Part shown: positions 24,767 through 37,178 of the stretch, piece after piece | Layout of the letters: every line of letters starts with the position of its first letter | How positions within the stretch are numbered: the stretch's first letter is position 1 | NCBI RefSeq assembly: GCF_029946505.1 | Contig: NZ_JARZHG010000043.1 | Coordinates: forward strand, 1-64,000 | Reading direction: 5' to 3' | Source: Polyangium sp. y55x31 | GTDB taxonomy: Bacteria; Myxococcota_A; Polyangia; Polyangiales; Polyangiaceae | DNA: 64,000 nt | The notes under the pieces: model-generated | The model's database searches: none | Told to the model about the DNA's origin: nothing | What the model saw: only the letters and a program-made list of their open reading frames with translations | Translations under genes and position numbers: made by a program

Positions 24767-26247
24767 AAACACTCCGGCTTGATGCGGCGGATCCCCTTCG
24801 CGTCGATGGTGTACGGAGGGCTGCAGCCCTCCGCGCGGGGCGCCGTTTTACCGCTCGTCGTCGTCGCAGTCGTCGTGCCCTTCGCCGTCGGGCGCGGCGC
24901 GGCCGTCGTCGTCGTCGTCGCGACGGGCGTGCTCGTGCTCGTCGCCGTCGGCTCCGGCGGCGCGGGCGCGACCGTGGGCTCGGGCGGCTTTGCCGTCGCG
25001 GCCGCTGTCGTCGCCGTGACCGTGGGCGTGACAGGCTGGATCCCCGTCGCCTGCTCCTCGCGGCCTCGATCGAGCCAGAGCACGGCCGCGCCTCCGAGCG
25101 CGACGACGAGCACGGCGGACGCGATCACCACGACCGATCGCGGCAGCGCCACCGCTTGCGGCCGATGGGGCACGGCGATCCCCGAGACCTGCGACGATCG
25201 CATCGCCGACGCGATGCTCCCCGCTTCCACGCTCCCGTCGAGCGCCGACAGCGGCGGCACGTCCGCGTCTGCGAGCGATGCGTTTTCGATCGCTTGCACC
25301 TCGCGCGCGCGCCGCGTGATCCCCTCGGGCGCCACCTGCGCGAGCCACTCGCCGACCTCCCACGCGGGCGCGGGCGGCACCGCGGTCTCGAGCGCCATCG
25401 CCATCTCCCGCGCGGTCTGGAAGCGATCGGCGGGGCTACGCGACAGCCCTCGCATCACCACCGCTTCGAGCTCCGGCGGCACCTCCACGCCGATTTGCTT
25501 CAGCGGCGGGATCTCGTTCATCGTCACCTGCGCGATGATCGCGAGCTCGCTGTCGCCGTTGAACAGCCTGCGCACGGCGAGCATCTCCCAGAGCACGATG
25601 GCTGCGGCGAACACGTCGACGCGCCGATCCACGGTGCTCCCGGACCGGATCTGCTCCGGCGCCATGTACGCGTATTTCCCTTTGAGCTCGCCCTCGCGCG
25701 TCACCTGCGCGCGGCCCATCGCCTTCGCCACGCCGAAGTCGAGCACGCGTGTCGTCCCGTCGGCGCCGATGAGCACGTTCTGCGGCGACACGTCGCGGTG
25801 CACGATCCCGAGCGGCGCGCCGCGCTCGTCGGTGGCCTCGTGCGCGGCGTGGAGCCCGTGCAGCGCGCTCGCCATCACGCCGGACACGATCCGGAGCGGC
25901 AGCCTTGATCGTTCGCGCTCCAAGTTTTTGAGCACGCGCGCGAGGCTCTCGCCGTGCACGTAGTCCATCACGAGGAGCAGCTCGCCGCCTTCGAAGATCA
26001 CGTCGAGGATCGGCACCACGTTCGGGTGCTTGATGCGCGCGGCGAGGCGTGCCTCGTCGAGGAACATCGTCGAGAACTCGGGATCCTTGGCGAACTGCGG
26101 ATGCAGCCGCTTGATCGCGACGGTCCGGGCGAACCCTGACGGCCCGAGCAGGCGCCCGAAATGGACCGTGGCCATGCCTCCCGACGCGATCTCGCCGTAG
26201 AGGGCGTACCGACCGACCTTGCGCGCGCCCGCGTGCCCTCCTGTCAT
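24763..26247 (-). CDS. Ser/Thr protein kinase, transmembrane (triad B)
   Basis: 494 residues. The kinase domain (about 14-290) has the Gly loop EIASGGMATVHFGR, K46 in VAIKRL, HRD 150-152 in VHRDVSPQNVL, DFG 170-172 and YMAPEQ, so it should be active. A TM helix (about 371-391, SVVVIASAVLVVALGGAAVLWL) is followed by a Thr/Pro/Ala-rich periplasmic stalk and a C-terminal motif with two Cys, CSPPYTIDAKGIRRIKPECL. That tail recurs in many myxobacterial kinases as I remember them and may be a small disulfide-closed ligand element. It is the first gene of triad B; GTGA overlap with the PEGA-like gene. Confidence 0.94.
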   Translation of the reverse strand: MTGGHAGARKVGRYALYGEIASGGMATVHFGRLLGPSGFARTVAIKRLHPQFAKDPEFSTMFLDEARLAARIKHPNVVPILDVIFEGGELLLVMDYVHGESLARVLKNLERERSRLPLRIVSGVMASALHGLHAAHEATDERGAPLGIVHRDVSPQNVLIGADGTTRVLDFGVAKAMGRAQVTREGELKGKYAYMAPEQIRSGSTVDRRVDVFAAAIVLWEMLAVRRLFNGDSELAIIAQVTMNEIPPLKQIGVEVPPELEAVVMRGLSRSPADRFQTAREMAMALETAVPPAPAWEVGEWLAQVAPEGITRRAREVQAIENASLADADVPPLSALDGSVEAGSIASAMRSSQVSGIAVPHRPQAVALPRSVVVIASAVLVVALGGAAVLWLDRGREEQATGIQPVTPTVTATTAAATAKPPEPTVAPAPPEPTATSTSTPVATTTTTAAPRPTAKGTTTATTTSGKTAPRAEGCSPPYTIDAKGIRRIKPECL

Positions 26248-26295
26248 GAGGCTTTCGCCACTCTAACAGACCGCGCCCTTTCGCGGCCACATCTC

Positions 26296-30303
<4,008 letters not shown>

Positions 30304-30308
30304 GGGGT

Positions 30309-30333
30309 GCGCCCCCCGGCTCGGGGGCGGCGC
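30309..30333 (-). terminator. GC hairpin just upstream of topB-recQ
   Basis: GCGCC (30309-30313) and GGCGC (30329-30333) pair, followed inward by CCCC and GGGG with one bulged base. It sits 5 nt before the ATG of the fusion gene and 54 nt after the stop of the upstream lipoprotein gene. It could stop readthrough from the lipoprotein gene or fold over the ribosome site of topB-recQ. No T-run follows. Confidence 0.35.
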
Positions 30334-30387
30334 ATCATGACAAAGGGGGCGGGGATGGGCAATCCATGCCGCGCCGGCCCGTGCGCT

Positions 30388-31098
30388 TCAGGGCGCGTCC
30401 GCTTCGCAGCCCGGCGCCCTCGGTTCGGCCGGGAACGACGCGTTCGTCTCCACGCACACGGATGCGGCCTCCATGGGCGGCGGCGGCAGCGCCCAGTCGC
30501 AGGGCGCGTTCGCTCGGTGGCTCGGGTGACGCGCCAGCATATCGCAGGCGAACCTCGTCGTGCGCCGGGCGTACACGAGCGCGTCCTCGACCACGTGCAG
30601 CGTGCGCGCTCCATACGCGAGGCGGCTTTGATCCTCGGGCGGCGAACGCTCCATCTCGCTGCAGACCCGAAACGCCTCGTACTCCATCGAGAATGCCGTC
30701 TCGGCCATCCGATCCACGATGCGGATCCAGTCTTTGTGCTCCTTCGGCGTCGCGCGAAGCAGGCGCGCCATCATGTCGAGCTCCTGCCGAAGCGGCAGCC
30801 CCCGGCACCCTCGCCGTGGCATCTCACCGAGTACCTGTGCCCCGCGTGACAGCGCTTTCGCACTCCCTGATCCCGGGGGATCCGGACATACAGCTCTGGC
30901 GGCCTGCAGGAAACGATCGATTTCGGGCGGTGTAGTTTTTGCGTTTCCTTTGTTCAGGGAGGCGAGCCATTCCGCGGCGGTGCCGAGCGGCGGACCTTCC
31001 GGCGGAGGCGTCGTGGTTCGTACCGGCGCGCATCCGACGAGCAGGCATGCGAGGACACATGCGATCCGTCGGACCTCCGTGGAATTCGTACGCAGCAT
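30388..31098 (-). CDS. Small lipoprotein of unknown function
   Basis: 236 residues with the signal MLRTNSTEVRRIACVLACLLVGC (LVGC lipobox). The mature part is mainly helical (about 45-170) with scattered Cys (VCPDPP, RRGCRG, RVCSEME, FACDML, APCDWA, SVCVE, PGCEA), which may be paired outside the cytoplasm. No known family. It is divergent from the monooxygenase gene (178 bp between starts) and lies upstream of topB-recQ on the same strand with an 84-bp gap. Codon use fits the neighbourhood. Confidence 0.68.
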   Translation of the reverse strand: MLRTNSTEVRRIACVLACLLVGCAPVRTTTPPPEGPPLGTAAEWLASLNKGNAKTTPPEIDRFLQAARAVCPDPPGSGSAKALSRGAQVLGEMPRRGCRGLPLRQELDMMARLLRATPKEHKDWIRIVDRMAETAFSMEYEAFRVCSEMERSPPEDQSRLAYGARTLHVVEDALVYARRTTRFACDMLARHPSHRANAPCDWALPPPPMEAASVCVETNASFPAEPRAPGCEADAP

Positions 31099-31176
31099 GT
31101 CCTCGTTCGTACACCTCGTGCGGCGTGACCTTGGGCAGAAGTCAGCAATAGCCCGACGTTGTGGACGATGGACCGC

Positions 31177-31212
31177 CGTCCTCGACGGGTATATCGTGCG
31201 TCCTCGACGGGT
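31177..31212. promoter_or_regulatory. Tandem 14-bp operator-like repeats upstream of the StyA-like gene
   Basis: CGTCCTCGACGGGT occurs exactly at 31177-31190 and again at 31199-31212, a 22-bp period or two helical turns. Each copy holds a short dyad (CCGTC-ctc-GACGG in the first, GCGTC-ctc-GACGG in the second). The pair lies about 64-99 bp before the monooxygenase ATG in a divergent promoter region. Two in-phase sites of this kind suggest cooperative binding of a dimeric regulator. Confidence 0.5.
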
Positions 31213-31275
31213 CACGCTTTGGGGGCGCTGCTCGGCTCGTTCGGGCGCAGCCATCCAGCTTGGAAAGGGGCTTCG

Positions 31276-32559
31276 ATGAGCAGCATTGGCATCGTGGGAG
31301 CCGGCATCGCGGGCTTGCAGCTCGGATTGTACCTCCGCAGGCATGGCATTTCCTGCACCCTTTACGCCGAACGATCGGGCGACGAGATCCGAGCTTCGCG
31401 CCTGCCGAGCACGGCGGCGCTCCTCGGCTCGACGCGCAGGCGCGATCGCGAGCTCGGCACCAATCATTGGGATGACGGATCGTTCGGTTGTTTTTACGTC
31501 GACGTACGCGTCAAAGGATTGCCGGAGCTCTCCTCGCGGGGCCGAATGGATCCGCCCGCGCTCTTCATCGACATGCGCCTCTACACCCCCCGCCTCCTCG
31601 AGGATTTCGAGGCGCGCGGCGGCCGCGTCGTCCGCTCCGGGGCCCTCGATCGATCGGACGTCGAGCGCCTCGGCGCAAAACACGACCTCGTCGTCGTGGC
31701 GAGCGGCCGGGGCGAGCTCGGCACCATGTTCCCGCGGGATTACGACCGTTCTCCCTGGCTCGAGCCGCAGCGCCGGCTCTTTGCGGGCCTCTTTCGGGGC
31801 ATCGATTTCCCCGAGGAGCTCGGCCTTCATTTCCAGATCGTCCCGGGGCACGGCGAAATCTTCGAGAGCCAGCTCCTCACGGCGGAGGGGCCGGTCAGTT
31901 GCCTCCTGTTCGAGGCCATCCCCGGCGGCGCGCTCGACGCCGTCACGCGTGTCCCTTGCGACGACGATCCGCACGTGGTCGAGAGCCTCGTGCTCGATTT
32001 GCTGGAGGCGAACGCGCCGAGCGTATATGCCCGCGTCGATCGGCAGATCTTTCACCTCACGAGCCCGAGCGATTGCATGCAGGCCGCGATCGTCCCGACG
32101 GCGCGCCGCGCGTACGTCGAGCTCGGCGCGGGCCGTCATGCCGTCGCGGTCGGGGATGCCTTCGCGACGCACGATCCCGTGCTCTGGCAGGGCGCGAACG
32201 CGGCCTCGCGTGGGGCGTGGGCGCTCGGCGAGGCGATCGTCCAGGCGCTCACGCTCGGTCGTCCCTTCGATCGTCGGTTCTGCGAGGGCGTGGACGAGCG
32301 GCTCTGGTCCCTCGTCGGCCCCTCGATGCAGTGGACGAACGCCTTCCTCTCGCCGCCGCCGCCGCACACGATGGCCATCTTCTCGGCGGCATCGCGGGAT
32401 CAAGGCATCGCGGACGCGTTCGCCTCGAACTTCGACGATCCGGCCTTGCAATGGCGGATCTTCCGCGGCCCCGAGGGCGCCTCTGCTTTCCTCGAAGGGT
32501 TCCGAGGCGCGCGGGCGCGGCGGGGCCTCGGCGCGACGATGGCGCCTGCCTCGGCCTAG
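31276..32559 (+). CDS. StyA-like FAD-dependent (styrene-type) monooxygenase
   Basis: 427 residues. The N-terminal FAD-binding motif is SIGIVGAGIAGLQLGLYL; later motifs include LVVVASGRGELG, a FEA block, AVAVGDAFATHDPVLWQGANAAS (the GD...P..GQGxN type site) and QWTNAFLS near the C-terminus. Order, spacing and length (StyA is about 415 residues) match the group E two-component flavoprotein monooxygenases that epoxidise styrene-like alkenes or indole with FADH2 supplied by a reductase, StyB. No reductase gene is near, so it must use one encoded elsewhere. ATG 31276 has GGAAAGGGG upstream. A VTT membrane protein gene follows after 37 bp. The real substrate is unknown. Confidence 0.88.
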   Translation: MSSIGIVGAGIAGLQLGLYLRRHGISCTLYAERSGDEIRASRLPSTAALLGSTRRRDRELGTNHWDDGSFGCFYVDVRVKGLPELSSRGRMDPPALFIDMRLYTPRLLEDFEARGGRVVRSGALDRSDVERLGAKHDLVVVASGRGELGTMFPRDYDRSPWLEPQRRLFAGLFRGIDFPEELGLHFQIVPGHGEIFESQLLTAEGPVSCLLFEAIPGGALDAVTRVPCDDDPHVVESLVLDLLEANAPSVYARVDRQIFHLTSPSDCMQAAIVPTARRAYVELGAGRHAVAVGDAFATHDPVLWQGANAASRGAWALGEAIVQALTLGRPFDRRFCEGVDERLWSLVGPSMQWTNAFLSPPPPHTMAIFSAASRDQGIADAFASNFDDPALQWRIFRGPEGASAFLEGFRGARARRGLGATMAPASA

Positions 32560-32596
32560 CCGGAACGCCTCGGGGGTGTGGTAGGCTGCGCGCCCG

Positions 32597-33313
32597 ATGC
32601 GGCGCCGCCTCGAACGAGTCCTCCTGCTCCTCGGGTTGCTCGCGCTTCCGCTCGTGCTTTTGCGCCTGCCGGTCGTGCGAAACGCGCTCGTCTCGCTCGT
32701 CGGGTTCATGCGCGAGGCGGGCGCGGCCGGCGCGCTCCTGTTCGTCGGGGTCGAGGTCTTTGCCCTCGCGATCACCACGCCGCTCTGGGTCATGTCGGGC
32801 CTCGCGGGCTACGCGTACGGCTTCGGCAAGGGAATCTTGATCGCGTGGCCGGCCGTGACGCTCGGCGTCTGCCTCTGCTTCCTCTTCGGCCGCGTCTCCA
32901 TCGGCAAGCTCCTCTCGGCGCGCGCGGGCGAGGCCCATTTCTGGCGCGCCGTCGAGCGCGCCGTCCGCGCCGACGGCTTCAAGATCACCTTCCTCCTGCG
33001 TGTCACCTTCGCCTTCCCGCAGAACATCGGCACGTACATGCTCTCGGCCACGCCCCTCTCGTTTCGTGCTTTTGCGGCGGGCTCGTTTCTCGGCCTCTTG
33101 CCGGCCACGCTTTTTCACGTCTACGTCGGCGCGAGCGTGGAGAGCGCGGCCGCGCTGCTCTCGGGCGAGGCCAAGGCGCCGGGATCGCTCGGCTGGATCA
33201 CGCTCGTGGCCGGGTTCGTCGTGACGCTCGGCGCGCTCGTCGTCACCTCGCGGATCGCGCGTCGCTCCCTGGACAAGGCGCTCGCGGCGCCCTCGCAGGC
33301 GGTGGAGCCCTGA
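32597..33313 (+). CDS. TVP38/TMEM64-type (VTT domain) membrane protein
   Basis: 238 residues and about five or six TM segments. A VTT/SNARE-associated motif is visible in the middle: GLAGYAYGFGKGILIAWPAVTLG, then FGRVSIGKLL and a long segment FKITFLLRVTFAFPQNIGTYMLSATPLS with the R-x-x-x-F-P pattern and membrane-spanning ends. This DedA-related family acts as membrane transporters or lipid-handling proteins; the exact substrate is not known. The start ATG 32597 follows the monooxygenase stop by 37 bp, and its stop overlaps the next ATG by one base (TGATG), so these three genes may form an operon. Confidence 0.88.
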   Translation: MRRRLERVLLLLGLLALPLVLLRLPVVRNALVSLVGFMREAGAAGALLFVGVEVFALAITTPLWVMSGLAGYAYGFGKGILIAWPAVTLGVCLCFLFGRVSIGKLLSARAGEAHFWRAVERAVRADGFKITFLLRVTFAFPQNIGTYMLSATPLSFRAFAAGSFLGLLPATLFHVYVGASVESAAALLSGEAKAPGSLGWITLVAGFVVTLGALVVTSRIARRSLDKALAAPSQAVEP

Positions 33314-34284
33314 TGGCGGCCCGGAAAAACACCTTCGACGACAAACTCGCGCGTATTCGCGCGCTCGCCCGCACCGAGCCTCCGGCGGCCGCCGCGCCCG
33401 AGCTCGGCCGGTTCCTCGCCGATCCGAACGCCTTCCTCGTGGGCGAGGCGGCGAAGGTCGTGGCCGATCTCGAACTGCGCGCGCTCACGGCCGACCTCGT
33501 CGCGGCTTTCGAGCGGCTCCTCGGCATGCCTGCGATGGCCGATCGGGGCTGCCATGCGAAGCAGAAGGTCCTGGAGGCGCTCGTCACGCTCGAAGCGGAC
33601 GTGTGGGACACGTATCGAAAAGGCCTCCGGTACGTGCAGATGGAGGCCACCGTGGGCCCGCCCGTGGATACGGCCGGGCTCGTCCGCGGCATCTCGGCGC
33701 ATGCGCTCGTCCGGACGAACTTTCCGCGGGCCGCGCTCGAAGTGACCCCGCTCCTCTTCGACGAAACGCCCGAGGCCCGCGTCGCCGCGGCCGAAGCGCT
33801 GCGCGACACGTGCGAGGTCGTCTGCGCGGCCGTGCTGCATACGCGGGTGATCGTGGGCGACCCCGAGCCCGACGTGCTCGGCGCGTGTTATCGCGGAATG
33901 CTCGCGCTCGAACCGCGCCAGTATTTGCCCGTGGTCGCGGCTGCGCTCGATGCCGGGGTCGAGACGGCGGCGCTCGCGCTCGGCGAGTCACGCTTGCCGG
34001 AGGCGCTCTCGGTGCTGCAGGAGGCCGTCTCGCGCGCCGATCCGGAGATGGAAAAGACCATCCTCCTCGGCGTGGCCCTGCTCCGCACCGACGAGGCGCT
34101 CTCGTATTTGCTGAACCTCCTCGCCGAGGCGCCGGAGAGCCGCGCGGTCCACGTGATCCAGGCGCTCTCGCTCCACCGGCACGATACGCGGCTCACCTCG
34201 AAGGTCAGCGAGATCGTCTCCGCCCGCAAATCACGAAAGCTCGCGCGTGCGTTCGCGGAGCGGTTTGGCCCGAGCGAAGGTTGA
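33313..34284 (+). CDS. HEAT-like alpha-helical repeat protein
   Basis: 323 residues, almost entirely helical and Ala/Leu-rich, with repeating blocks such as LEALVTLEADVWDTYRKGL, RVAAAEALRDTCEVVCAAVL, DVLGACYRGMLALEPRQYL, AALALGESRLPEALSVLQEAV and TDEALSYLLNLLAEAP, typical of HEAT or armadillo-like solenoids used as scaffolds for protein binding. No signal peptide, so probably cytoplasmic. ATG overlaps the VTT gene stop (TGATG). No catalytic motif. The joint operon with a membrane protein and a monooxygenase does not make its partner obvious. Confidence 0.83.
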   Translation: MAARKNTFDDKLARIRALARTEPPAAAAPELGRFLADPNAFLVGEAAKVVADLELRALTADLVAAFERLLGMPAMADRGCHAKQKVLEALVTLEADVWDTYRKGLRYVQMEATVGPPVDTAGLVRGISAHALVRTNFPRAALEVTPLLFDETPEARVAAAEALRDTCEVVCAAVLHTRVIVGDPEPDVLGACYRGMLALEPRQYLPVVAAALDAGVETAALALGESRLPEALSVLQEAVSRADPEMEKTILLGVALLRTDEALSYLLNLLAEAPESRAVHVIQALSLHRHDTRLTSKVSEIVSARKSRKLARAFAERFGPSEG

Positions 34285-34416
34285 CGAGATCGTGACAGTG
34301 ATCCGCACGCTGGATCACGGGACCGCGTATCGCGCTTCGCTCCATGCCATCGGGGTGCAAACCATGGTTTGCATCGCAACGATTTCGCGGCGAAAAAGTG
34401 ACGAAATCGTGGACAG
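34282..34416. promoter_or_regulatory. Palindrome and direct-repeat cluster upstream of a hydrolase gene
   Basis: The 167-bp gap holds an 18-bp perfect palindrome, TGCAAACCATGGTTTGCA (34356-34373), two near-identical copies of tgacgaratcgtg-acag (34282-34298 and 34399-34416), and a GATTTCG / CGAAATC inverted repeat (34381-34387 / 34402-34408). The cluster ends 35 bp before the hydrolase ATG. The palindrome is a good candidate for a dimeric regulator site. Confidence 0.5.
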
Positions 34417-34451
34417 CCGGACGCGCGTGGCTTTATCTTTCGACTTCGCCC

Positions 34452-35414
34452 ATGACGTCCGTCGCTTGCCGCAGCCATCGCCGTTCGTTTCGGGGGGGCA
34501 ACGTGTTCTGGGAGGAGTGGGCTCCGCATGGAGGGCTCGCACACGAGCGCCAGAGGCCTGTCGTTCTCGTGCACGGCCTCACGGATACCTGCCGGACCTG
34601 GAACAAGATCGCCCCGATCCTCGCGCGGGATCGGCGGCTTTATGCCCTCGATCTGCCGGGACACGGGCAGTCGAGCCGATACGACGCCTCGTATGACGTC
34701 TCGTGGTACGCGAGCCTCGTCGTCGAATGGATTCGTTCGCTCGGGCTGTCGGATTTCGACCTCATTGGTCATTCCCTCGGCGGCGGGATCGCGATGCACG
34801 TGCTGCTCGAACAGCCGGGGCGCGTGCATCGCCTGGCGCTCGTCGCCGCCGGCGGGCTCGGCCTCGAGGTCGCAGCGCCCTTGCGCCTCGCCTCGTCGAT
34901 GGGCGTGCTCGATCTCGCGGCGCCGGTGCTCATGGGCATCGGCACGAACGCGGGCGTGCGCGTGCTCGGCGGCAATTTCGACGAAACGGAGCGCAAGCAC
35001 CTCGTCGAGATGAATGCCCGCCCGGGCTCGGCACGCGCCCTCTTCCGGACGCTGCGAAATGCCGTCGATCTGCGCGGGCAACGCGAGCACCTTCTCGATC
35101 ATGCGCATCGGCTGCGCGAGATGCCGCCGCTCGCGGTGTACTGGGGTGATCGGGATCCGGTGATTCCGGTGAAGCACGCCGAGCAGGTGCACCATTACCT
35201 CGACGGCGCCATCGTGCGTCGTTTCCAGAACGTCGGCCATTACCCGCACCGCGAGGCCGTGCCGGAGATCCTGTCCGAGCTCTTCCGGTTCCTCGACCAA
35301 CCCCAGCGCGCGCCGCGGGTGCGCCCGGGCGCTCGTCCGCCCCGCGCGCCCGAGGACGCGCGCCCCTCGCTCTGGCGCAGGCTCGCGGGGGCGCGGCTCG
35401 CCGAGGCCGAGTGA
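34452..35414 (+). CDS. Alpha/beta-hydrolase fold protein
   Basis: 320 residues. The fold signatures are VVLVHGLTDTCRTW (oxyanion region), ALDLPGHGQSS, the nucleophile elbow IGHSLGGG with catalytic Ser, an Asp in VYWGDRDPVIP and the His in FQNVGHYPHREA. All members of the Ser-Asp-His triad are present. It resembles esterases and C-C bond or epoxide-type hydrolases of the MhpC group, but the substrate is not deducible. The C-terminal 40 residues are a Pro/Arg-rich tail (RVRPGARPPRAPEDA), unusual for the family. The start MTSVACRSHRR (34452) is tentative; there is no signal peptide. Confidence 0.85.
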   Translation: MTSVACRSHRRSFRGGNVFWEEWAPHGGLAHERQRPVVLVHGLTDTCRTWNKIAPILARDRRLYALDLPGHGQSSRYDASYDVSWYASLVVEWIRSLGLSDFDLIGHSLGGGIAMHVLLEQPGRVHRLALVAAGGLGLEVAAPLRLASSMGVLDLAAPVLMGIGTNAGVRVLGGNFDETERKHLVEMNARPGSARALFRTLRNAVDLRGQREHLLDHAHRLREMPPLAVYWGDRDPVIPVKHAEQVHHYLDGAIVRRFQNVGHYPHREAVPEILSELFRFLDQPQRAPRVRPGARPPRAPEDARPSLWRRLAGARLAEAE

Positions 35415-35424
35415 CGGCGTTCGA

Positions 35425-35856
35425 TCACGGATTCGTGGCGATCGCGTCGTATCCCTTCTCGGAAAACTGAATCAGGCAGAGGCCGTGCCCGAACGGATCG
35501 GCGAGCACGACGATCCGGCCCCAGGCGTGCGCGGCGACGTCGCTCTCCCGGACCGCCCCGGCGGCCTCGGCGCGCGCGAGGGCGCCATCGAGGTCCTCCA
35601 CCACGAAATCGAGGTGGACCGGCGTCCAGTGGCGGCCATAGGACCGCGGCGAGGTCGAGCCGGGGAAGGGAACACTCGCAGCCTGCTTCACGAGCAGATA
35701 GATCGCGGCATTCGCGCCCAAAAGCTCCACGCCGGCGGCGCCGAAGCGGCGGCCGATGCGGAGGTCGAAGGCGCCCGTGTAGAAGTGGATCGCGCGGTCG
35801 AGGTCATCGACGTCGATGTTGACGAGCAAGATGGTCATGGGTTCGTCCGCGGTCAT
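35425..35856 (-). CDS. Glyoxalase/VOC-family protein
   Basis: 143 residues of the vicinal oxygen chelate superfamily, with two betaalphabetabetabeta halves: ILLVNIDVDDLDRAIHFYTGAFDLRIG and, after a short loop, VHLDFVVEDLDGALARAEAAGAV ... VVLADPFGHGLCLIQFSE. His and Glu metal-ligand positions in these halves are partly recognisable (H in WTPVHLDF, D/H in DPFGHG), so it may bind a metal, as lactoylglutathione-lyase-like and antibiotic-resistance VOC proteins do. ATG 35856 forms ATGA with the stop of the upstream lipoprotein hydrolase gene, supporting this start and cotranscription. Confidence 0.87.
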   Translation of the reverse strand: MTADEPMTILLVNIDVDDLDRAIHFYTGAFDLRIGRRFGAAGVELLGANAAIYLLVKQAASVPFPGSTSPRSYGRHWTPVHLDFVVEDLDGALARAEAAGAVRESDVAAHAWGRIVVLADPFGHGLCLIQFSEKGYDAIATNP

Positions 35857-36989
35857 GGAAGCACGGTTTTGCGCTGGTTTCCAAGCCACGAGAGCCCCGC
35901 GTTGTAAATCACGTCGTGTCCGCCGAGAAAAACCACGACCGTCGCGCGCTCGCTCGTGCGTTCGAAGACCACCTTCGCCTTCGCGGCGTCGTAGAGCGGG
36001 CGCGCCTCCGGGGCGGCGAGCGTTTCGGGGATGCTGCGCGTCTTGGCGATTCGCCCGATGGCCTCGTCCGGGACCCGATCCGCCGGTGCCGCGAGGTCAT
36101 TGAAGGCCCGGAGCGCGTGATCCGGCGGGACGAGCTGGTCCCAGATTCCCACGCCGAGATAGACGTTCACACGCCCGCGCGCGCCTTTGAGGTGGGAGCG
36201 TGGGCTCCGCCGCCGGCATTCCTCCTCGGCACGTGTACCCGGTCGGGGCGCGCCGCCGCAGGCAGCGGCGACCTCGTGCGCGTAATGGCGCTCGGGCATG
36301 TTCACGCGCAGCCATCCGTACCAGTCGACGAGGTCGTAAATGGGCACCCAGGACACGACGCCCGCCCAGATCTCCGGGTGCCGGCCCGCGAGCACGAGCG
36401 ACGTCATCGCGCTGCCGGAATACCCGACGAGGTAGATGCGCGTCGGATCGACATTGGCGCGCCGCTGCGCGTACTCGACGGCGTCGAGCACGTCCCTTTG
36501 CGCGAGCTCGGAGGCCACCGACGAGGGCGACCGGTAGGGGCCGCGGTGATCGGGATGGATGAGCACCCATCCATTCCGCTCGGCGAAGATTCCGTATGGA
36601 ATGCCGATGTTCTGCAGGTAATTCTCGCTCCAGCTATGGAGCGCTACGAGCAGCGGTCGCGGCTCGGGCCGGCCCGGATCATAAAAAAGCGCGCGTTGCT
36701 TGTTCCCGTCGAGGGACGAGGAAATCTCGACTTCCTCGATCCGCGGGACCCGCGCCCGCCATACCGAAAAGTCCTGCGCGCCGAACGGGAAGGGGCCGCC
36801 GGCCGCGCGTGGAAACTCCGGAATCAGCGAAAGTGGCTCTCGCGCGCGCTCGCCCGCCGCGGGCGCCTGCGAGGGGACCGTCGTGGGCCGAGGTGCGCGG
36901 GTCTCCGCATGGGCCGTGGGTATTTCCCGACACCCCGAGAGGAGGATCCCCGCGAGGAGCACCAGCATGGAAACGATGGGGCGTGGCAT
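35853..36989 (-). CDS. Alpha/beta-hydrolase lipoprotein (secreted esterase/peptidase type)
   Basis: 378 residues. The signal MPRPIVSMLVLLAGILLSGC has an LSGC lipobox. The catalytic domain has LLVALHSWSENYLQN, the nucleophile elbow YLVGYSGSAMTSL (GYSGS), GVGIWDQLVPP for the Asp and FLGGHDVIYNAG for the His, a pattern like that of S9-type peptidases and feruloyl/acetyl esterases. It is a paralogue of the divergent gene at 37179 (same motifs in the same order; also NIGIPYGIFAE, RHYAHEVAAACGGAPRPGTRA). ATG 36989 follows GGGAAGG. Being lipidated, it should act in the envelope, while its paralogue looks secreted. Substrate unknown. Confidence 0.87.
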   Translation of the reverse strand: MPRPIVSMLVLLAGILLSGCREIPTAHAETRAPRPTTVPSQAPAAGERAREPLSLIPEFPRAAGGPFPFGAQDFSVWRARVPRIEEVEISSSLDGNKQRALFYDPGRPEPRPLLVALHSWSENYLQNIGIPYGIFAERNGWVLIHPDHRGPYRSPSSVASELAQRDVLDAVEYAQRRANVDPTRIYLVGYSGSAMTSLVLAGRHPEIWAGVVSWVPIYDLVDWYGWLRVNMPERHYAHEVAAACGGAPRPGTRAEEECRRRSPRSHLKGARGRVNVYLGVGIWDQLVPPDHALRAFNDLAAPADRVPDEAIGRIAKTRSIPETLAAPEARPLYDAAKAKVVFERTSERATVVVFLGGHDVIYNAGLSWLGNQRKTVLP

Positions 36990-37178
36990 TGCACCTTCCC
37001 TGCGCGGCCTTCCGCGCCTGGATACGTTCGTCCCGCACCCCGCACGGGAACGCAATCGCCGTGCCTCATTTCGTCGCTCTTGGCGCACGGACGGGCAGGC
37101 CCGACGCTCGCAATTCGTTTCGGATGCATGGCCTCGGCTGGGTGGAGCCGCTATACCCGCGCTCCGAGAGACGAACGC

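Noticed and set aside
26248-26295. The CCGCG/CGCGG hairpin between the topB-recQ stop and the kinase B start as a terminator.
   Set aside because: Only 5 bp of stem and no T-run; too weak to list.
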